55,359 bases of DNA from Saccharicrinis aurantiacus (GTDB lineage Bacteria; Bacteroidota; Bacteroidia; Bacteroidales; Marinilabiliaceae): assembly GCF_001660705.2 (NCBI RefSeq), contig NZ_LYBV02000003.1:1-55359 (forward strand), written 5' to 3'. The translations under genes and the position numbers were made by a program. Positions within the stretch are counted from its first letter, which is position 1; every line of letters begins with the position of its first letter. Below are positions 47,027 through 55,188 of the stretch, one piece after another. The notes beneath the pieces are model-generated. The model was not told the DNA's origin and did not search any database. It saw only the letters and a program-made list of their open reading frames with translations.

Positions 47027-47329
47027 GATATCGATTTTTGTAAATGTGAATGTTTACAATAAAAGTATTTTGGTATCTCTAAAAAGTACCTTAATGAGTT
47101 TTTAGAATTGTATTAAATATGCCTTAAAATACCCCTTAATAAGTTTTGTAAGTTTCTTTTATTTAGTGCTATGCAATTTTGTTAAAAAATATTTACTCGG
47201 GTGTAAATTTAAAGGTGAATAAACAGGGGTAAATACGAATAAAGACAATTGTTAGGCCTTATCGTATCTGAATTATTGATCTTTTTTATATGTTTGAGAA
47301 ATGGAGTTAATAGCATTACCAATTATTTA
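47027..47329. promoter_or_regulatory. Divergent regulatory region with repeated GTAAAT/ATTTAC motifs
   Basis: This gene-free stretch separates the catabolic cluster from its presumed regulator. It has GTAAAT on the plus strand at 47040, 47203 and 47229, ATTTAC at 47191, and the near match GTTTAC at 47052. Two pairs form inverted repeats: TTGTAAA with TTTACAA (47038-47059) and ATTTAC with GTAAAT (47191-47208). A separate pair of imperfect direct repeats, TACC-TTAATGAGTTTT (47087-47102) and TACCCCTTAATAAGTTTT (47130-47147), lies between. No exact TAnnTTTG element was found for the minus-strand cluster, which may indicate activator dependence. Confidence 0.55.
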
Positions 47330-49867
47330 ATGTATTATAATATAACCTGTGATTTGAGAACTATCTATTATCAAAAAACCATCGTATTTTTATTGATCCT
47401 CTTTATTGTAGGATGTACTCAGACACTATTTGCATCTGATTTTAGCAAGCAATCATTCGCCATTGCAGAACTTAGTACAAAGGAGGAAATTACATCTTCT
47501 CTTAAATTGCCCAAGGGGGTAGGGTGTTTTGGTATGTCAATTAAACTGATTGCTAATAAGAATGGTGAATCACCATTCTTAAAATTAACTGAAGGTGAAT
47601 TACGCTTTCGCGATTTCCTTACGGATTTAAAAGCTTACATAGAGTCTACCAAATTTGTTTTTCCATTGTTTATAGATTATGAGGGAGATGAGGGTGATTT
47701 AATCAGAGAATTTGAAACAGCTGGTTTATTAACCAGTTTGTATCATCATCCTTCTGGAGAAAAGTGGCCAGATATTGATGATGTTATAAATGTAGGAAAG
47801 CAATTAGTTGTTTTTAACCAATCAACAAATAAACAATTAAGTAAGTATGTAAATGCTTACACTAATAATGTAGTAGATTTTGCCTATAAAAAGCAAAATA
47901 ACGTTAGTGATAATCGGGTTCAGTTTATTGGAGATACTAGTAACGAATTGTTATCCTTAAGGCGATTTTCGAAAGAGGGCATAAAAGAAGAAGAGCTCCC
48001 AGCAGATTGGGTTCGTATTAGTTTAAATTCGTATTGCATAGATTATTTACTAGAGAGTTGGCAAATTTCAGGGAAGCAACCAAATTTTATATTCTATTCA
48101 GATAAGAAATATAATATTACATTTCATTACCTGTGTAAAACACTTAATGATTTAAATAGTGTTTCTGGTTCTGTTAAAAGTAATGGCAATTTATTAAAAG
48201 GTATCAGTTGGGCGCATCATAAATTGGCGTTGAGTAATGGTCATTTTAGGTTTCAATACGATAATGAATCGTTCTTTATACTTGAACCACACAAGCAAGG
48301 ATATCGCTTCGAACCTAGTTCTGTTGTTATTGATAATAATCAACAGTTTGCTTCGCCTTTTAATTTCGAAGCTTCCGCTTTAAATTTAAGTGATGGTTTA
48401 AGGGCGAATTATAAATTTAATAATTCAATCATTAATTTAGTTAATGGTAAGTCACGCCCTCAGAATTGTAATTTTGTGGTGGATAACGAAAGAGGCGATG
48501 TGCTAAAAGTATCCGACCAAAATTACCTTACCCTAGATAAGGTTTCTGCTTATAATATTGTAAATAGTAGCTTCACCATCTCTGTTTATTTTAAATTTAT
48601 TGAAGAGAATAACTATTGCTATTGTATTTTAGGTAGCAACGAAGAAGGTTTTAGAAAGGGCTTACATGCAGTATTAAAACCTGGTAAAGTTTTATTTGGG
48701 TTTTATACTAACGACAGTAGTGCGCCTGTTAAACTCGAACCATTAAAATGGTATCACTTAACCATTCGTTACGATATTATTAAAGAGGAACAAAGTATAT
48801 TTATTGATGGAAATAAAGTAGCTTCTTCACTTCATCACCCTTCGTTTACCGGAAGTTCTGAGTTATTATTAGGGCATGGTATTAAGCAAGATAATTATTT
48901 AAATGGGTATATAGATGACTTGTCTATATGGGATAGAGCTTTAAGTGATGATGAAATTAAATGGTTAAACCTACATGCTGTTGAAGTACCAGAAAAGCCA
49001 TGGTATACTGGGTTTGCTTTGCTTGCAATAGGTTTACTTTTTGTAATGTTGGTATTTATTGTATGGATATTTAAAAAGAAACAATCTAAGTCTCAATTAA
49101 AACCTGAAGTTATTAAGGTAAGTGACGAAAATAAAAATGCCATTTATTTATTCGGAAAGTTTACGGTTTTAAACCAAAGTGGAGTGGATTATTCATCTCA
49201 CTTCTCGCCAAAAATAAAAGAGCTCTTTTTATTATTACTAATCTCAAGTATAAAAAATGAAAGAGGGATATTAACTAGTGAACTTACCAAGTTATTGTGG
49301 CCTGGTTTTGAGGTGAATAAAGCTGCCAATAATAGAGGTGTTACATTTAATGCCCTAAAAAAGATACTTGCAGAAATAGATGGTTTAGATACTGTTTATG
49401 AAGATAAGTTTTGGCGATTGAATATAGCAAGTGAAATATACTGTGATTACCGAAGTCTGATTAAGGAAATTAATGAAAACTCAAAAGAATACCAGTACAA
49501 GTGTTCAATTATTAGGCGAGGTGAATTTGTAAGTGATATAGAAAAAGATTGGTTATTGGATATTAAAAGTAATTTGAACTTCGATAATGTTGATTTACTG
49601 TTGAGATATTCTAAGGTACTTTATGCCCAGAAAAATTATCCACTTTTATTAGAAGTAAGTGAGTATGTTTTAAAATTAGATGACCTAAATATTCAGGGCA
49701 TCTATTACCAATTAAAGTGTCTTACTGAATTGGATAATGTAAATAAAGCGCTTTTTGTTTTCGATAAGTACACGCATAAATATCAAACCATCCATCAAAG
49801 TGAATTTAAGCACTCGTTTAAAGCATTTATGAAACTTAAAGTAGATGTTCTTTGGCAACTAAATTAA
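47330..49867 (+). CDS. Predicted membrane-spanning regulator: PI-PLC-like, LamG, TM, winged helix
   Basis: About 845 residues from the ATG at 47330; a TTG-initiated frame from 47249 is possible but unneeded. A hydrophobic N-terminal segment (IVFLLILFIVGCTQTLFA) is a signal peptide or anchor. Residues about 37-260 resemble a PI-PLC-like barrel (LRFRDFLTDLKAYIES, FETAGLLTSLYHH, WPDIDDVINVGKQLVVFNQ, KQPNFIFYS) but no catalytic histidine motifs are visible. Residues about 350-550 are a LamG jelly roll (SFTISVYFKF, WYHLTIRYDI, GYIDDLSIWDRALSDDEI). One transmembrane helix (about 558-582) leads to a SARP/OmpR-type winged helix (603-705, LTKLLWPGFEVNKAANNRGV) and a TPR-like tail. Probably it senses glycan outside and binds DNA inside. 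The role is inferred. Confidence 0.75.
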   Translation: MYYNITCDLRTIYYQKTIVFLLILFIVGCTQTLFASDFSKQSFAIAELSTKEEITSSLKLPKGVGCFGMSIKLIANKNGESPFLKLTEGELRFRDFLTDLKAYIESTKFVFPLFIDYEGDEGDLIREFETAGLLTSLYHHPSGEKWPDIDDVINVGKQLVVFNQSTNKQLSKYVNAYTNNVVDFAYKKQNNVSDNRVQFIGDTSNELLSLRRFSKEGIKEEELPADWVRISLNSYCIDYLLESWQISGKQPNFIFYSDKKYNITFHYLCKTLNDLNSVSGSVKSNGNLLKGISWAHHKLALSNGHFRFQYDNESFFILEPHKQGYRFEPSSVVIDNNQQFASPFNFEASALNLSDGLRANYKFNNSIINLVNGKSRPQNCNFVVDNERGDVLKVSDQNYLTLDKVSAYNIVNSSFTISVYFKFIEENNYCYCILGSNEEGFRKGLHAVLKPGKVLFGFYTNDSSAPVKLEPLKWYHLTIRYDIIKEEQSIFIDGNKVASSLHHPSFTGSSELLLGHGIKQDNYLNGYIDDLSIWDRALSDDEIKWLNLHAVEVPEKPWYTGFALLAIGLLFVMLVFIVWIFKKKQSKSQLKPEVIKVSDENKNAIYLFGKFTVLNQSGVDYSSHFSPKIKELFLLLLISSIKNERGILTSELTKLLWPGFEVNKAANNRGVTFNALKKILAEIDGLDTVYEDKFWRLNIASEIYCDYRSLIKEINENSKEYQYKCSIIRRGEFVSDIEKDWLLDIKSNLNFDNVDLLLRYSKVLYAQKNYPLLLEVSEYVLKLDDLNIQGIYYQLKCLTELDNVNKALFVFDKYTHKYQTIHQSEFKHSFKAFMKLKVDVLWQLN

Positions 49868-49998
49868 TGCTTGCAGCTCTATAGTTTTTGTAGATGAGTG
49901 TTATGATTTCTAAAAATACCATGCTAAATAGGGTATTCTGTCTCTGTATATCTTAGTAAAAAATGATAATATTGACTATTCAAACAAATTAAATATCC

Positions 49999-51645
49999 AT
50001 GATGAAAAAATTAAATCTGATAACCATTATCTTATGTTTTAGCTTAACGCTTAGTGCAGGTATAAAACACGAGAAATTTAAGAATAAACAAGCGATTAAT
50101 ATTGATAAATGGGAAGTGCTTGATATCACTTTTAAAGCAAAAGCATCAAAACAAAATCCTTTTACTGAGCAATTTGATGCAGTCTTTACCTCACCATCGG
50201 GCAATAAAATAAATGTTCCAGGTTTTTATAATGGTAAAAATGAATGGGTACTGCGATTCTCAGCCAAAGAAAAAGGGATCTGGACTTATAAAACTACATC
50301 AGCAATAGCTGCTTTAAATAACAAAGTAGGAACCGTTGAGGTGAGTAGCACAGCTTATAATAATGTAAAAGGGGCAATAGAAATACCAAAGCACGATTCT
50401 CGTCATTTCTATTACGAAGATGGTACTCCTTATTCGTTAATGGCTTTTGAGTGTGATTGGTTGTATGCACTCGACTATAAAAATAGCGATGGTTTACCCC
50501 GTACCACGCAATTATTAAATACCATTAAAGAAAATGGTTTTAACCAAGTGGTGATGAATGTATACACTTTCGATATTAACCTGGCGCATAATGGAGAGTG
50601 GACTAGAGACGAAAAGTTAAAGAATCATCCAGAGCATGATTTTGGTGGCGATTTAGAGATATTTCCATTTTTAGGTAATAATGAAGAACCAGATTACTCA
50701 ATGCTAAATGTAGAGTTCTTTAAAAAACTAGACAGAACCATCAGCTTAATGCATGATAAAGAAATCGTATCGCACCTAATGATTTACGTATGGAATAAGT
50801 TAGTGAATTGGCCCGATATGTATTCTGAAGCAGATGATATGTATTATGACTACGTGGCAAAGCGTTACGGAGCTTTCCCAAATATTATGTGGGATGTATC
50901 TAAGGAAGCTTTATTTTATGGCAGGGCCGATGATGATTATATTTTAGAGCGCTTACGCCGACTAAGAAATCAAAATCCTTTTGATAGAACAATAACAGTG
51001 CACGATTATGGTTTTTGCAAGCGCCATAGCGATGAGGTAGACTATATATCGCGTCAAACTTGGAATTTAGCCTTGTATCAGGATATGATTTCTGATTATA
51101 GAAAGTTCAAAAACAAACCCATCTTTAATATTGAGCATGGCGGATATGAGAAATCACCATATTATGTTTTTCCAGGTAGTTATACTGATGCGGCATATTG
51201 TTTAAAAAGAAATTACCAGTGTATTTTCGCAGGCGCATATTCAACATACTATTGGCAAGCCGCTGCATGGAATGTAATAATATGGAACCCTTTTGAACAA
51301 CCTGAAGATTTCTATCAACCCAAGTTCGAATATTTCAAGCACCTAACTGATTTTTTCACAAAGTATCCTATTACTGATTACGAGCCATCTCCACACCGAA
51401 ATCAATCGGGTTATGCCATGAAAAAGAATGGCGAAGAGCAGTACTTGTTTTATGTGCCAAAAGAAACTTATCAATTTAGAGCCCAATTCATGTTCGATTC
51501 GGAAAAGGAAATTAAACCAGTCACTTCTAAATGGTTTAATACCTTAACTGGCGAATATAGTAAAGAAGTTACTGCAACTAAAAAACAAGATTTTGTATCT
51601 CCATGGGAAGGAGAGGCTGATGCTATTTTGGTAATGATGAAGTGA
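49999..51645 (+). CDS. DUF5060/DUF4038-type glycoside hydrolase
   Basis: A 548-residue exported protein (signal peptide 1-20). An N-terminal DUF5060 beta-sandwich (about 25-115: WEVLDITFKAKASKQNPF, FYNGKNEWVLRFSAKEKGIW) precedes a TIM barrel (about 130-450: FYYEDGTPYSLMAFECDWLY, NGFNQVVMNVYTF) with candidate catalytic glutamates in MWDVSKEALF and IFNIEHGGYE. A small C-terminal beta domain follows. It is on the plus strand, 131 nt after the regulator gene, so it may be coexpressed with it or respond to it. The family resembles DUF4038/GH140-type enzymes; substrate is unknown. Confidence 0.85.
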   Translation: MMKKLNLITIILCFSLTLSAGIKHEKFKNKQAINIDKWEVLDITFKAKASKQNPFTEQFDAVFTSPSGNKINVPGFYNGKNEWVLRFSAKEKGIWTYKTTSAIAALNNKVGTVEVSSTAYNNVKGAIEIPKHDSRHFYYEDGTPYSLMAFECDWLYALDYKNSDGLPRTTQLLNTIKENGFNQVVMNVYTFDINLAHNGEWTRDEKLKNHPEHDFGGDLEIFPFLGNNEEPDYSMLNVEFFKKLDRTISLMHDKEIVSHLMIYVWNKLVNWPDMYSEADDMYYDYVAKRYGAFPNIMWDVSKEALFYGRADDDYILERLRRLRNQNPFDRTITVHDYGFCKRHSDEVDYISRQTWNLALYQDMISDYRKFKNKPIFNIEHGGYEKSPYYVFPGSYTDAAYCLKRNYQCIFAGAYSTYYWQAAAWNVIIWNPFEQPEDFYQPKFEYFKHLTDFFTKYPITDYEPSPHRNQSGYAMKKNGEEQYLFYVPKETYQFRAQFMFDSEKEIKPVTSKWFNTLTGEYSKEVTATKKQDFVSPWEGEADAILVMMK

Positions 51646-51738
51646 AATGCTTTTCAAGTACACCTATAGGAATTAGAGTGAGTAATTAAATGGGATAAAA
51701 TATTAATAGGGTTTTATTATTTATTCTATTAAAATGTT

Positions 51739-51784
51739 AAACTGTACATTGTGCTATTATTAAGCATGGTGTGCAGTTTTTTTT
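51739..51784 (+). terminator. Rho-independent terminator after the DUF5060 gene
   Basis: AAACTGTACA (51739-51748) pairs with TGTGCAGTTT (51770-51779) with one wobble, a second inner stem extends it, and eight T residues follow (51777-51784). It separates the glycosidase from the sigma factor operon. Confidence 0.85.
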
Positions 51785-51893
51785 ATGCTTATATTCTACA
51801 AAAAGAGAATCAATAATTAATTTTTTAATAAAAAAGTGCATTTGGTTAAAATATCAGGTTGAGTTAATCGTCTTAAAGGTATAAGCGAATAAA

Positions 51894-52451
51894 ATGAGTA
51901 GTAAAAATAACTATATAGAAAGTACATATAATGGGCAAAAAAACAAGCTGCTCAACTTTATAAAAAAAGCGCTGCCATTAGATCAGGCAGAGGATGTGCT
52001 TCAAGATATTTTTATTCAGCTATTCAACGGTTTTGAGCAAATAGAAACGTTAGATAATATTTCTTCGTGGCTATACCGAACGGCAAACAACAGAATAATT
52101 GATTTAAAACGAAAAAAGAAACCAGAACTATTAAGCGATAAATCCGCGGATCGCAAAGCTGATGGTGAAGATGAAAAGTTATTTATCGAAGATATTCTGC
52201 CAGCATCTACAGGTAATCCTGATGATGAGCTTTTTAGAAAAGCCATTTGGGATGAAATTTTAGAGGCCCTAGAAGAATTGCCTGAAGAGCAACGTGAGGT
52301 ATTTGTTTTGCACGAGTTTGAAGACTATTCGTTTAAACAGATAAGTGATCAAACAGGCGAGAAGGTAAATACATTAATATCGCGTAAGCGATATGCCATA
52401 GTGTATTTACGTGAGCGACTGAATGAGATTTACGAATTATTAAAAGATTAA
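51894..52451 (+). CDS. ECF-type RNA polymerase sigma factor
   Basis: A 185-residue sigma-70 family protein. Region 2 is at about 15-75 (QAEDVLQDIFIQLFNGF, SSWLYRTANNRIIDLKRKKK) and region 4 at about 125-180 (LEELPEEQREVFVLHEFEDY, SFKQISDQTGEKVNTLISRK). There is an acidic linker in between (RKADGEDEKLFIEDILP). It is 4 nt upstream of a small membrane protein and then a ferredoxin-like gene, forming one operon. No classical anti-sigma gene with a zinc-binding or FecR-like domain is adjacent; the small membrane protein could fill that role. The signal and regulon are unknown. Confidence 0.93.
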   Translation: MSSKNNYIESTYNGQKNKLLNFIKKALPLDQAEDVLQDIFIQLFNGFEQIETLDNISSWLYRTANNRIIDLKRKKKPELLSDKSADRKADGEDEKLFIEDILPASTGNPDDELFRKAIWDEILEALEELPEEQREVFVLHEFEDYSFKQISDQTGEKVNTLISRKRYAIVYLRERLNEIYELLKD

Positions 52452-52455
52452 AAAG

Positions 52456-52782
52456 ATGAAAAAAGGGAAATTTATAGCAGGCAAAATCATATTGATGTTA
52501 TTAGGAGTTGGCTTAGTTACTTTAGCTGTACTATTATTATGGAATTGGCTTATGCCAGCAATATTCGGATTAACAATTATAACTTATTGGCAGGCCCTTG
52601 GTTTATTGGCGCTATCAAAAATATTATTCTCAGGTTTCGGTCGCGGTCATTCTTGTTCAAACAAAAAGAAGAAGAATTGGCGTGGTAGATTCGGAAATAG
52701 ATGCAGCAGTATACCTAAGGAGAAGCGTGCTGAGTACATGCAAAAAATGAAGGATAAGGGTTTTGGATCGCATAAAGAGTAA
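52456..52782 (+). CDS. Small membrane protein of the ECF sigma operon
   Basis: A 108-residue protein with a long hydrophobic region (about 8-60) that could form two helices (ILMLLGVGLVTLAVLLLWN and ITYWQALGLLALSKILFSGF), followed by a basic, cytoplasm-facing tail with two cysteines (HSCSNKKKK, GNRCSSIPKEKR). The segment WNWLMPAIFGLTIITYWQA is typical of a family that recurs beside ECF sigma genes in Bacteroidota. It begins 4 nt after the sigma gene and ends 3 nt before the ferredoxin gene. It might act as a membrane tether or anti-sigma factor; this is inference. Confidence 0.7.
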   Translation: MKKGKFIAGKIILMLLGVGLVTLAVLLLWNWLMPAIFGLTIITYWQALGLLALSKILFSGFGRGHSCSNKKKKNWRGRFGNRCSSIPKEKRAEYMQKMKDKGFGSHKE

Positions 52783-52785
52783 GCT

Positions 52786-53124
52786 ATGAATAAGTTTAAG
52801 CAAAGATTAGTCAGAAACAAGTTAGAACAGGAGCTAAGGATAAAAAATGGAAAAATCGTGATTAACGAAATTTCTTGTGATGGTTGCGGAAGTTGTGTAG
52901 AAGTTTGTCCTCACTCAGCTTTAGCTCTAAAGAACCTTAGTAAAAATGAGGTAAATAGCCTTCCGTTTAAAGGCCGATTAAAAGTAAGGATAAAAGGTAA
53001 TAGCAAAGCATATGTTCAAAATTACGATCAATGTACTACATGTGGTTTGTGTATGAAACAATGCCATGAGTTTGCCATTCATAAGGTAGAACAAAAAAAC
53101 AGCGAAACTCGAATGGTTATTTAA
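52786..53124 (+). CDS. Ferredoxin-like protein with two [4Fe-4S] motifs
   Basis: A 112-residue protein with two complete CxxCxxCxxxC motifs: C31/C34/C37/C41 in CDGCGSCVEVC and C83/C86/C89/C93 in CTTCGLCMKQC. The first is followed by proline as in bacterial ferredoxins; the second by histidine. An insertion of about 40 residues between them (LKNLSKNEVNSLPFKGRLKV and onward) is longer than in small clostridial-type ferredoxins. It is the third gene of the ECF sigma operon (3 nt gap), so it may be an electron carrier or redox sensor in the sigma pathway. The start follows directly after the previous stop. Confidence 0.88.
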   Translation: MNKFKQRLVRNKLEQELRIKNGKIVINEISCDGCGSCVEVCPHSALALKNLSKNEVNSLPFKGRLKVRIKGNSKAYVQNYDQCTTCGLCMKQCHEFAIHKVEQKNSETRMVI

Positions 53125-53179
53125 TTGATTATCATGAAAGAGGTACTTCCATAGTGGCTAGTGTATCATTAATACTTAG

Positions 53180-53206
53180 CAAGCTGATTCTATAGGAGTC
53201 AGCTTG
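53180..53206 (+). terminator. Hairpin between the ferredoxin and phosphoesterase genes
   Basis: CAAGCTGATTC (53180-53190) pairs with GAGTCAGCTTG (53196-53206), 11 bp with one wobble and a 5-base loop. It is not followed by a clear T run, so termination is possible but not certain. Confidence 0.6.
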
Positions 53207-53241
53207 TGTCATAAATTTAAATACATCTAATAAATATATAA

Positions 53242-54348
53242 ATGAAGTTTATTCCATATTTAATTCCAATAGGCTTTTTAAGCTTATTGATAGTATCAGT
53301 AATATATCTAGCTCGAAAATGGTCTTGGATCATGGGAGCTGATAGCACAACATGGTTTTATGTGTTTTTTGCTGTTGTGCCTGTCCTTTTTATGGTAGGA
53401 TTAATAAAAAACATTAATGCTGTAGATTATACGGGGCATGCTTTTTATAAAATAGCCTCGGTAGCCATGGGCTTGTACCTATTTATCACCATGGCGTTTT
53501 TAGCCGTCGACCTCGTGGCTTTGTTCATTAAGTTAAAACCCATGCAATTTGGAATACTATCGTTTACTTTATTTTCAGTATTGGCTTTGGGTAGTTATTT
53601 TAATGCACAATATCTTCGCACAAGTAATTATAAGGTTCCGCTTAAAGGGCTCAGCCAAACTATAAATTCGGTACATCTAACAGATATACATATAGGTCAC
53701 TTCCGCAATAATGGCTTTTTAAATAAACTAGTGAAGCAAACCAATGCGCAAAATCCAGATGTGATTTTTATTACAGGCGATTATCTCGATAGCAAGTATG
53801 CTTTAAACTCATCTCATTTTGAACCTTTGCAAAACTTAAAAGCACCCGTTTATTTTGTAGATGGTAATCACGATCATGCCACGGATAACGATAGTATTTT
53901 AGCAATGATGCGCAGTGCAGGAGTAAATGTTTTGCAAAACGAAATTGCCCAATTCAAAGACTTACAAATTATAGGTCTTGAGCATATGGTTGCAGATAGA
54001 GAAACTTTTGATGTACATGCTTCGCCAGGTAAACCTACCATCCGCGAAACCTTAAATCGTTTACCCATTAAAAGCGATAAACCATCCGTAATATTGCATC
54101 ATGCACCCAATGGTATTAAGCATGCCGAAGCTCATGGCGTTGATTTATATCTGGCCGGACATACACATGGTGGGCAGATATTTCCGTTTAACTATGTGTC
54201 AAACTTAATGTTTGAGTATAATAGTGGGATGAATATTTACAAATCACTTAAAGTTTTTGTGTCAGAAGGAATCGGAACTTTTGGGCCTCCATTCAGATTG
54301 GGTACAAAAAGTGAGCTGGTAAATTTGCAGTTGATACCAACAGAATAA
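53242..54348 (+). CDS. Membrane-anchored metallophosphoesterase (YkuE/YaeI-like)
   Basis: A 368-residue protein with four predicted N-terminal helices (about 4-24, 38-57, 68-98, 102-121) and a calcineurin-like phosphoesterase domain from about 143. The metal-binding blocks are intact: VHLTDIHIGHF (D148, H150), ITGDYLD (D180), DGNHDH (N209, H210), HHAPNG, and GHTHGGQIFP. Family members include UDP-diacylglucosamine-type and membrane lipid phosphohydrolases, but the substrate is not predictable from the sequence. It stands alone on the plus strand, 117 nt after the ferredoxin gene. Confidence 0.9.
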   Translation: MKFIPYLIPIGFLSLLIVSVIYLARKWSWIMGADSTTWFYVFFAVVPVLFMVGLIKNINAVDYTGHAFYKIASVAMGLYLFITMAFLAVDLVALFIKLKPMQFGILSFTLFSVLALGSYFNAQYLRTSNYKVPLKGLSQTINSVHLTDIHIGHFRNNGFLNKLVKQTNAQNPDVIFITGDYLDSKYALNSSHFEPLQNLKAPVYFVDGNHDHATDNDSILAMMRSAGVNVLQNEIAQFKDLQIIGLEHMVADRETFDVHASPGKPTIRETLNRLPIKSDKPSVILHHAPNGIKHAEAHGVDLYLAGHTHGGQIFPFNYVSNLMFEYNSGMNIYKSLKVFVSEGIGTFGPPFRLGTKSELVNLQLIPTE

Positions 54349-54390
54349 ACTTACTCTCTGTAATGTAAACTTTTTATAATGTATAATATT

Positions 54391-54590
54391 GGCATCTCAG
54401 CAATAGAGTAGGGGTGCCATCTTTTTACATTGGGCGTTCCCCTCCCAATAATACTCTATTGTCAGCACAAATCCCTTTTCTCGGGTCATACTTTCCGCTA
54501 TATCTTTGCTTCGCCATAACGGGCTCACAAAGGATGCCGCTCCAATCATTAACGCATCTCTTCGCACACGGCTAGTAAAAGCCATAAAGT
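54391..54590 (-). repeat. Structured interspersed-repeat-like element
   Basis: This non-coding patch is more GC-rich than its surroundings. A perfect 10-bp inverted repeat, CAATAGAGTA (54401-54410) with TACTCTATTG (54452-54461), encloses a second small stem (ATTGGG/CCCAAT). On the minus strand the part from 54560 to 54490 reads GATTGGAGCGGCATCCTTTG, then CAAAGATATAGCGGAAAG. From memory such GCGGCATCC and GATATAGCGGAAAG blocks recur in many Bacteroidota genomes as non-coding repeats. The 62-residue open frame across it has no protein-like features. Confidence 0.6.
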
Positions 54591-54643
54591 ATATTACAAG
54601 GAGTCAGCTTTAGAAAAAACACAAATAAAAGCCATATCAAACA

Positions 54644-54677
54644 CATATCAAACTCACGTTATCATGAGTTTGATATG
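54644..54677. repeat. Perfect 13-bp inverted repeat
   Basis: CATATCAAACTCA (54644-54656) and TGAGTTTGATATG (54665-54677) enclose an 8-base loop. It is isolated in AT-rich DNA between the repeat-like element and the tandem promoters, without a T run. It could be a protein-binding site or a transcription-insulating stem. Confidence 0.7.
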
Positions 54678-54873
54678 AGTTAAATATGAAATTATCTAAG
54701 TAAGACACAACCTAGTTTTTATTTAGTTTAGAATACCATTCTCTATACTATGTAAGCGTCATTTTTTCTGAGGTTCAAAAAAAGAGAAAAAAACTTTTTC
54801 GAGTTAAAACACTGATAAACTATTCTTTATTTATTGTCTTCGTATTCTTGCCTAAAAAAACTTTGAAGTAGTA

Positions 54874-54905
54874 TTTGGAATTATGAAAAAAAGTCCTCAC
54901 TTTTG
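54874..54905 (+). promoter_or_regulatory. Tandem promoter module 1 (weakest match)
   Basis: A TTTG -33 element (54874-54877) and a TTTG at 54902-54905 are 28 nt apart; the -7 box reads CACTTTTG and diverges from TAnnTTTG. It is followed by GCACCCGC, resembling the GCAGCCGC after the other two modules. Confidence 0.5.
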
Positions 54906-55028
54906 CACCCGCTTTGAACGCAAGGCAGGATTACAACGGACATTTTGAGGAATAAAAAATGGATTAAAAACCCTTTATATAAGCGGTTTTTAAGTGTCAA
55001 AAAAGATTTAAAATTCTTTCCAGAAATA

Positions 55029-55061
55029 TTTGGAATTAAGAAATTAAATCAGTTATCTTTG
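55029..55061 (+). promoter_or_regulatory. Tandem promoter module 2
   Basis: TTTGG at 55029-55033 (-33) and TATCTTTG at 55054-55061 (-7), with the TTTG cores 29 nt apart, match the Bacteroidota primary-sigma promoter closely. GCAGCCGC follows, where transcription should start. Confidence 0.85.
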
Positions 55062-55188
55062 CAGCCGCTTTTAATGAAGAGCTCAGAGTAACAAAAACGA
55101 CATCTTGAAGGTGATTGAAACTATTTAATGATAGCCAATTACAACAGAAAACAAGAAGCAAAAAACTTCAAATTTTCTTTCAAAAACA

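Noticed and set aside
47249-47329. TTG-initiated N-terminal extension of the membrane regulator
   Set aside because: It adds a segment of low plausibility inside the regulatory region; the ATG at 47330 already precedes the hydrophobic signal or anchor segment.
54397-54585. A 62-residue minus-strand open frame in the last kilobase
   Set aside because: It lies across a structured, repeat-like non-coding element, has no family resemblance and no credible leader, so it is better treated as part of the repeat.
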